Shown here piece by piece: positions 56,180 to 64,000 of a DNA stretch of 64,000 nt. Every line of letters starts with the position of its first letter. Within the stretch, counting starts at the first letter, position 1. A program made the position numbers and the translations under genes. A model generated the notes under the pieces. The model worked only from the letters and a program-made list of their open reading frames with translations. It did no database searches and had not been told where the DNA came from. The stretch comes from Pomphorhynchus laevis (lineage: Eukaryota > Acanthocephala > Palaeacanthocephala > Echinorhynchida > Pomphorhynchidae), in NCBI GenBank assembly GCA_012934845.2, contig WNNJ02003000.1:1-64000 (forward strand), given 5' to 3'.

Positions 56180-56870
56180 TAGAGCAATCTGTTAGTCAGA
56201 TCCCTTGTCCAATAACGAACTTTTCGTTTGAACATATTATAGTTTAAGAGAGCAGCAATTTCTCCTGTATACGAATTCCAAATATTTAAAATTCTATGAT
56301 ATAACCTCTACGATCTAGCCAACTGACCATGTGAACGTTTATACAGAGTTCAACTGTGCCTACGCAAGACTGACTGTCGAAGGCTCACACATCTAGAAAG
56401 GTATTCTATCAATTCGTGAATCATTGTCCGAATGAATAAAAGGTCAAGTAAGACAAGTCTAACCCTCACAGGAATTAAATCTAGTATCGTTAAAAACATA
56501 TTATACAAGTAGCCTTTGAGATAAATACACATACGATATCCACGTCGCATAACTGCGTAGAGGTCGTTTATTTATTTTTTAGAAATTGGGAAACTCGCTT
56601 GTACGGAGTATTCTAATTGCGGTATTACAAGAGCCACAAATGAAGTTCTGAAGACATGAGCTGAATAGGAGGAAACTATTTTTAATGCAATATAAGGCAC
56701 TTATAGACTTTTTACGAACATTATTCGTGTTTAATCTCGTCATAAGAGTTTGGTCAACAATGATTCCCAGATCTCTGTGATTGGATACCTTACTTATCTC
56801 AGATCCATTAATAAAACTGTGTTTCCAGTTAATAAAACTGTGTTTCTAAAACTTATGATAAGAACAACAT
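56180..56870 (-). mobile_element. CR1-like LINE 3' fragment (family B-like)
   Basis: A post-RT relic of the CR1 type. Near 56790-56745 the minus strand gives VSNHRDLGIIVDQTL (compare VSTHRDLGILIDSSL in the intact copy). 56550-56350 is open, with VRLVLLDLLFIRTMIHELI (compare VRLMFIDLVATWKLLHKF). Near 56290-56200 it gives ILNIWNSYTGEI and MFKRKVRYW, the tail. The 3' UTR lacks the AGCC hairpin seen in the other family B copies, so it is a related but separate subfamily. No catalytic RT motif remains. Confidence 0.65.
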
Positions 56871-56924
56871 GGTTAAGATATTGTATATTCTTTCGGACTC
56901 TCATCGATTTTATGTAATATAATA

Positions 56925-57070
56925 TAAATATTAAATTATATATTTAATTATATATTATATATTATTTAATATAATATATATTATATATTATAATATATAT
57001 TATATATTATATATATTATTTTTATAATATTAATATTTATATTATATGTTTTTAAATATATTATATTTTT
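56925..57070. repeat. AT-rich low-complexity tract
   Basis: An almost pure A/T stretch of TATATAT, ATTATA and AATATAA strings. Low complexity with no period that holds over the whole tract. Confidence 0.85.
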
Positions 57071-58262
57071 AACGGATTATAACAATAAAAATATAATTTT
57101 CACTTCAAGTTAAAACTTCTATAACAGCATTAAAGCGGCAAGGTGTCGACAAAATGGTTACGCTATATAATGGTTACGACATTTTTTATAATGTCGACAT
57201 AATGGTTACGCTACCTCTAATATAAATAGAGTAATTTTTTAATTTTTTTCTTTGCTTTGATAAAGCAAATGAAATTATAAATAAAATCAATGAACCACAA
57301 TTGCTACAGAATTAAATCGTTTATATATTTTTGTTTGATTCGTGATGTTATAGACAAAGAAATCACTGTTTTAATTTCTCCTAATTTGGGTGTTAATATT
57401 TAATAAACGATCCAGCAATATATAATCCAGTAAATAAGCATGCATGGCTAAGTAATAATCCATGTGATCAACCGTGCAACATAGATATCACCATACCGCA
57501 AAAAATCGGGAATCGGTTATAATGGTGTCGAATTATATACATAAATTAAAATGGTAAACTAATAAAACAACCTAAAAACTATAAGTAATCCAGATTTAGC
57601 GCAACCTAGAAGTAAAAATTGTTACAAACGTGACAATTATATTAAATTTATTGAAACACTACATCTACAGTTACAAAATAATATTGTTCTTAACAAATTA
57701 GTGTAATTAATAGCAACAAGGTATACGGAAGAATATCTGCATTTATTGTAAATGGTTAGCATTGGCAAAGTCAATTCTTGCAGCTTTTATAACAGCGAAC
57801 ATTAAGGACAGCAACGAAGTACCAAGTATGCTAAAAGCGAATAGTGAAATCATGCCGACTAGCATAACGTCTAAGTGTTCATTGTCTCGACGGAAAGCAG
57901 TACTACAGAGGATTGCTCATATGCCAATACGTATTTTAATATACAATCAAATCGATTGTAAAAAATCACTATACGATTGAAATCGAAAGACTCAAATGCG
58001 TGATTTTATAATTTATAAGAATTTTGATCACTTCTCATAAAATTGATTTAATAAAATACAAAATTTAAACAACGAGGAAGATGCCAATTTCCTCTACAAA
58101 ACGATAATAAGAAAGCTACATTATTAAAAGAAACGAAATCTTGAAGAACAATTGAATTTGATACAAATGCGAAATAAGCATTACACTTGGAGAATTCGAT
58201 AATGATTTAAATGACAACTTAGAATGATAATTATACAAAAATGTAGCACCAATATATTAAAA
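57070..58262. other. Downstream flank of the EGF gene, no recognised gene
   Basis: At 57145-57215 the motif AATGGTTACG occurs three times, with a GTCGACA palindrome nearby. Otherwise the region is AT-rich. A 72-residue + strand frame (57762-57980) resembles nothing known. If the EGF gene is spliced at the donor near 58340, this region would be its intron. Confidence 0.4.
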
Positions 58263-61200
58263 TTAACATTTTAAACAAATTAATATGTGATAATAAAAGT
58301 ATACTATTGGGACATGAGCAAAACCTCTCATATTACATACTTCTCCGTCACACATAAGTATTTCGCAAAAATCACCTCCAAACCCATATCTACAAGTGCA
58401 ATGAACTTTATTGGATACAACAGAACACGATCCATTGTACTTACATGGATTGGGCTGACACAAAGATAAATTTGAAGAAGATACATTACAATCAATACCA
58501 CTGAAACCATCAGCACATTTACAAATATAACTTCCTTGCAAATTTGTGCAGGTACCATTATTTTTACAAATATCTGAAAGAACGCATTCGTCAATGTCCA
58601 ATTCACAATTGCGACCAGCCCATCCAGGCTGACAAGAACAATTATAAGATTGATTAATATTATGGCAAACACCATTATTCATACACGGGTTACCTAGGCA
58701 TTCATCTATATCCAGTTCGCAATGATCGCCTTGCCAACCGCTTGCGCATTCACATCGATAACCACCATTTATATTAACACACGATCCATTATTTTTGCAT
58801 AATGTCAAATTAAACATGCATTCATTAATATCCTCAGAACAATCATTGCCTTGCCAACCAATAGAACAATTACAAATATACGAACCCGGAATATTAAAGC
58901 AAGTTCCATTATTTTGACAAGAATTATTCTCCAAACATTCATTAATGTCTTCGTCACAAAGCGGACCATGCCAACCATTATCACAAATACATTCAAAAAA
59001 ACCTTCACGATTAATACACTTTCCATTATTCAAACAAGGATGCGACAAGCATTCGTTCACATCTTCATGACAGTATTTTCCTATCCAACCATGTGGACAG
59101 ATACAATTAAAACCGCCCATTGTATTTATACAAGTGCCATTATTATGGCATATAGTTTCATTGGATATACATTCATTTATGTCATCTGTACAATTCTGAC
59201 CTTGCCATCCGCTTGTACAATTACAATTATAACCACCGGGATTGTTAGTGCATGTGCCATTGTTCTCGCATATATTTGCTATTGCGCACTCGTCGATGTC
59301 TTGATCACAGTTTGTGCCATTCCAACCAGGCAAACAACTACATTCGTATGATCCGTTTTTGTTAATGCATGATCCGTTGTTTATGCATGGATTATTTATA
59401 CATTCGTTTATATCTTCTTGGCAGTTTATTCCAGTCCATCCTTTGGCACAACTGCAATTAGAGCCGCCCATTGTATTTATGCAAGTGCCATTATTATGGC
59501 ATATAGTTTCATTAGATATACATTCATTTATGTCATCTGTACAATTCTGACCTTGCCATCCGCTTGTACAATTACAATTATAACCACCGGGATTGTTAGT
59601 GCATGTGCCATTGTTCTCGCATATATTTGCTATTGCGCACTCGTCGATGTCTTGATCACAGTTTGTGCCATTCCAACCAGGCGAACAACTACATTCGTAT
59701 GATCCGTTTTTGTTAATGCATGATCCGTTGTTTATGCATGGATTATTTATACATTCGTTTATATCTTCTTGGCAGTTTATTCCAGTCCATCCTTTGGCAC
59801 AACTGCAATAATAGCCGCCCAATGTATTTATGCAAGTGCCATTATTATGGCAAATAGTTTCATTGGATATACATTCATTAATGTCATCTGTACAATTCTG
59901 ACCTTGCCATCCGCTTGTACAATTACAATTATAACCACCGGGATTGTTAGTGCAGGTGCCATTGTTCTCGCATATATTTGCTATTGCGCACTCGTCGATG
60001 TCTTGATCACAGTTTGTGCCATTCCAACCAGGCGAACAACTACATTCGTATGATCCGTTTTTGTTAATGCATGATCCGTTGTTTATGCATGGATTATTTA
60101 TACATTCGTTTATATCTTCTTGGCAGTTTATTCCAGTCCATCCTTTGGCACAACTGCAATTATAGCCGCCCATTGTATTTATGCAAGTGCCATTATTATG
60201 GCAAATAGTTTCATTGGATATACATTCATTAATGTCATCTGTACAATTCTGACCTTGCCATCCGCTTGTACAATTACAATTATAACCACCGGGTTTGTTA
60301 GTGCATGTGCCATTGTTCTCGCATATATTTGCTATTGCGCACTCGTCGATGTCTTGATCACAGTTTGTGCCATTCCAACCAGGCGAACAATTACATTCGT
60401 ATGAACCGTCTTTATTAATGCATGATCCGTTGTTTATGCATGGATTATTTATACATTCGTTAATGTCTTCTTGGCAGTTTATTCCAGTCCATCCTTTGAC
60501 ACAACTGCAATTATAGCCGCCCATTGTATTTATGCAAGTGCCATTATTATGGCATATAGTTTCATTGGATATACATTCATTTATGTCATCTGTACAATTC
60601 TGACCTTGCCATCCGCTTGTACAATTACAATTATAACCACCGGGTTTGTTAGTGCATGTGCCATTGTTCTCGCATATATTTGCTATTGCGCACTCGTCGA
60701 TGTCTTGATCACAGTTTGTGCCATTCCAACCAGGCGAACAACTACATTCGTATGATCCGTTTTTGTTAATGCATGATCCGTTGTTTATGCATGGATTATT
60801 AATACATTCGTTTATGTCTTCTTGGCAGTTTATTCCAGTCCATCCTTTGGCACAACTGCAATTATAGCCGCCCATTGTATTTATACAGGTGCCATTATTA
60901 TGGCATATAGTTTCATTGGATATACATTCATTTATGTCATCTGTACAATTCTGACCTTGCCATCCGCTTGTGCAATTACAATTATAACCACCTGGTTTGT
61001 TAGTGCATGTGCCATTGTTCTCGCATATATTTGCTGTTGCGCACTCGTCGATGTCTTGATCACAGTTTGTGCCATTCCAACCAGGCGAACAACTACATTC
61101 GTATGATCCGTTTTTGTTAATGCATGATCCGTTGTTTATGCATGGATTATTTATACATTCGTTTATGTCTTCTTGGCAGTTTATTCCAGTCCATCCTTTG

Positions 61201-64000
61201 GCACAACTGCAATTATAGCCGCCCATTGTATTTATGCAGTGCCATTATTATGGCATATAGTTTCATTGGATATACATTCATTTATGTCATCTGTACAATT
61301 CTGACCTTGCCATCCGCTTGTGCAATTACAATTATAACCACCTGGTTTGTTAGTGCATGTGCCATTGTTCTCGCATATATTTGCTATTGCGCACTCGTCG
61401 ATGTCTTGATCACAGTTTGTGCCATTCCAACCAGGCGAACAATTACATTCGTATGAACCGTCTTTATTAATGCATGATCCGTTGTTTATGCATGGATTAT
61501 TTATACATTCGTTTATATCTTCTTGGCAGTTTATTCCAGTCCATCCTTTGGCACAACTGCAATTATAGCCGCCCATTGTATTTATACAGGTGCCATTATT
61601 ATGGCATATAGTTTCATTGGATATACATTCATTTATGTCATCTGTACAATTCTGACCTTGCCATCCGCTTGTGCAATTACAATTATAACCACCTGGTTTG
61701 TTAGTGCATGTGCCATTGTTCTCGCATATATTTGCTATTGCGCACTCGTCGATGTCTTGATCACAGTTTGTGCCATTCCAACCAGGCGAACAACCACATT
61801 CGTATGATCCGTTTTTGTTAATGCATGATCCGTTGTTTATGCATGGATTATTTATACATTCGTTTATGTCTTCTTGGCAGTTTATTCCAGTCCATCCTTT
61901 GGCACAACTGCAATTATAGCCGCCCATTGTATTTATACAGGTGCCATTGTTATGGCATATAGTTTCATTGGATATACATTCATTTATGTCATCTGTACAA
62001 TTCTGACCTTGCCATCCGCTTGTGCAATTACAATTATAACCACCAAGTTTGTTAGTGCATGTGCCATTGTTCTCGCATATATTTGCTATTGCGCACTCGT
62101 CGATGTCTTGATCACAGTTTGTGCCATTCCAACCAGGCGAACAATTACATTCGTATGAACCGTCTTTATTAATGCATGATCCGTTGTTTATGCATGGATT
62201 ATTTATACATTCGTTTATGTCTTCTTGGCAGTTTATTCCAGTCCATCCTTTGGCACAACTGCAATTATAGCCGCCCATTGTATTTATACAGGTGCCATTA
62301 TTATGGCATATAGTTTCATTGGATATACATTCATTTATGTCATCTGTACAATTCTGACCTTGCCATCCGCTTGTGCAATTACAATTATAACCACCGGGTT
62401 TGTTAGTGCATGTGCCATTGTTCTCGCATATATTTGCTATTGCGCACTCGTCGATGTCTTGATCACAGTTTGTGCCATTCCAACCAGGCGAACAATTACA
62501 TTCGTATGAACCGTCTTTATTAATGCATGATCCGTTGTTTATGCATGGATTATTTATACATTCGTTTATATCTTCTTGGCAGTTTATTCCAGTCCATCCT
62601 TTGGCACAACTGCAATTATAGCCGCCCATTGTATTTATGCAAGTGCCATTATTATGGCAAATAGTTTCATTGGATATACATTCATTTATGTCATCTGTAC
62701 AATTCTGACCTTGCCATCCGCTTGTGCAATTACAATTATAACCACCGGGTTTGTTAGTGCATGTGCCATTGTTCTCGCATATATTTGCTATTGCGCACTC
62801 GTCGATGTCTTGATCACAGTTTGTGCCATTCCAACCAGGCGAACAATTACATTCGTATGAACCGTCTTTATTAATGCATGATCCGTTGTTTATGCATGGA
62901 TTATTTATACATTCGTTTATGTCTTCTTGGCAGTTTATTCCATTCCATCCTTTGGCACAACTGCAATTATAGCCGCCCATTGTATTTATACAAGTGCCAT
63001 TATTATGGCATATAGTTTCATTGGATATACATTCATTTATGTCATCTGTACAATTCTGACCTTGCCATCCGCTTGTGCAATTACAATTATAACCACCTGG
63101 TTTGTTAGTGCATGTGCCATTGTTCTCGCATATATTTGCTATTGCGCACTCGTCGATGTCTTGATCACAGTTTGTGCCATTCCAACCAGGCGAACAACTA
63201 CATTCGTATGAACCGTCTTTATTAATGCATGATCCGTTGTTTATGCATGGATTATTTATACATTCGTTTATGTCTTCTTGGCAGTTTATTCCAGTCCATC
63301 CTTTGGCACAACTGCAATTATAGCCGCCCATTGTATTTATACAGGTGCCATTATTATGGCATATAGTTTCGTTTGATATACATTCATTTATGTCATCTGT
63401 ACAATTCTGACCTTGCCATCCGCTTGTGCAATTACAATTATAACCACCTGGTTTGTTAGTGCATGTGCCATTGTTCTCGCATATATTTGCTATTGCGCAC
63501 TCGTCGATGTCTTGATCACAGTTTGTGCCATTCCAACCAGGCGAACAACTACATTCGTATGATCCGTTTTTGTTAATGCATGATCCGTTGTTTATGCATG
63601 GATTATTTATACATTCGTTTATGTCTTCTTGGCAGTTTATTCCAGTCCATCCTTTGGCACAACTGCAATTATAGCCGCCCATTTTATTTATACAGGTGCC
63701 ATTATTATGGCATATAGTTTCATTGGATATACATTCATTTATGTCATCTGTACAATTCTGACCTTGCCATCCGCTTGTGCAATTACAATTATAACCACCG
63801 GGTTTGTTATTGCATGTGCCATTGTTCTCGCATATATTTGCTATTGCGCACTCGTCGATGTCTTGGTCACAGTTTGTGCCAATCCAACCAGGCGAACAAC
63901 TACATTCGTATGATCCGTTTTTGTTAATGCATGATCCGTTGTTTATGCATGGATTATTTATACATTCGTTTATGTCTTCTTGGCAGTTTATTCCAGTCCA
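58263..64000 (-). CDS. Giant EGF-repeat extracellular protein, C-terminal part (partial)
   Basis: A host gene that continues upstream beyond 64000. About 14 tandem 351-bp units each encode three EGF domains of 40, 38 and 39 residues, with cores DINECISNETICHNNGTC, DINECINNPCINNGSC and DIDECAIANICENNGTC. The D-x-[DN]-E-C starts and C-x-N-x4-[YF]-x-C-x-C strings mark calcium-binding EGF domains with an Asx-hydroxylation site; CHNNGTC fits the O-fucose consensus. Six diverged EGF domains follow (about 59100-58380), one with CLSHPC, an O-glucose consensus. Units are nearly identical at DNA level, which suggests recent homogenisation. One base is missing near 61238 (TATGCAGTG against TATGCAAGTG), splitting the frame: either a sequencing or assembly error, or a null allele. 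The last residues (MRGFAHVPIVYFYY) look non-EGF, and a GTATGT donor-like site sits at 58340-58335 after CDGE, so the real exon may end there. No membrane segment is in the window. Fibropellin- or Notch-like in style; orthology unknown. Confidence 0.85.
58335..58341 (-). other. Candidate 5' splice donor at the end of the EGF exon
   Basis: On the minus strand GGAGAA is followed by GTATGTAAT, a strong donor consensus, right after the last EGF domain (FCEILMCDGE). Reading on gives an unusual hydrophobic tail and a stop at 58263. No matching acceptor could be chosen with confidence downstream, so this is a suggestion. Confidence 0.35.
59110..64000 (-). repeat. 351-bp higher-order tandem repeat
   Basis: About 14 copies of a 351-bp unit, running to the window end. 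Variants occur in blocks: GATCCGTTTTTGTTAATG or GAACCGTCTTTATTAATG (Asn or Asp in CINKxGSY), CACCGGG or CACCTGG, and ATACAGG or ATGCAAG near the ICHNNGTCIN codons. Mixed combinations in neighbouring units point to unequal crossing-over or gene conversion. It coincides with the coding frame, as 351 is divisible by 3. Confidence 0.9.

Noticed and set aside
58851-63913. Plus-strand hydrophobic 94-residue frames in every EGF unit
   Set aside because: Same antisense shadow. Their membrane-like composition follows from reverse-complemented Asn and Cys codons.

Overview
The window looks like repeat-dense, AT-rich genomic DNA of an invertebrate animal. It carries several non-LTR retrotransposon families, Penelope-like elements (PLEs), a hammerhead ribozyme, an LTR-element fossil and a host gene for a giant extracellular EGF-repeat protein. 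There is no operon structure, and I recognise no tRNA or rRNA gene. I cannot name the phylum from sequence alone.

Layout. 1-780 is empty AT-rich DNA. A GC-richer islet at about 797-1000 holds a complete type I hammerhead ribozyme on the + strand (871-954). 1261-2905 contains a dispersed repeat (called Rep1 here) and a PLE reverse transcriptase remnant. 2915-4265 holds tandem and inverted repeats. 4305-7325 is a decayed retroelement with a Cys-rich N-terminal ORF and a nuclease-like tail. An L2/CR1-like LINE (family C) is inserted at its end (7327-8730). 8920-9725 is a diverged Jockey-type ORF1 relic. 9751-13560 is an apparently intact two-ORF CR1-like LINE (family B). 14465-29060 is a block of four Jockey-like LINEs (family A). 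Two lie head-to-tail on the minus strand (14465-22153) and two head-to-tail on the plus strand (22277-29060), so the pairs diverge from a 123-bp spacer. Further LINE pieces lie at 29320-30400 (B), 34690-36660 (C), 38885-39430 (A), 42190-46060 (B), 53440-55990 (A) and 56180-56870 (B-like). Rep1 copies cluster at 32012-34660 and recur at 48500-48960. A second PLE is at 46210-47900, and a broken Ty3/gypsy-type fossil is at 48950-51720.

Host gene. 58263-64000 (minus strand) is the C-terminal part of a secreted or cell-surface protein. About 14 nearly identical 351-bp units, each encoding three calcium-binding EGF domains, are followed by six diverged EGF domains. The gene continues past the window end. 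A decayed orphan array of seven 351-bp units in the same orientation sits 16 kb away (39486-41970), stranded between LINE fragments.

The most notable observations are: (1) the hammerhead, whose stem I flank and loop II share a perfect 8-bp complement; (2) the exact tail-to-head junction of family A LINEs; (3) a conserved SHD in place of the usual SDH in the family A endonuclease; (4) 3'-terminal hairpins in families B and C, with a compensatory change in C; and (5) the homogenised EGF array and its displaced copy.
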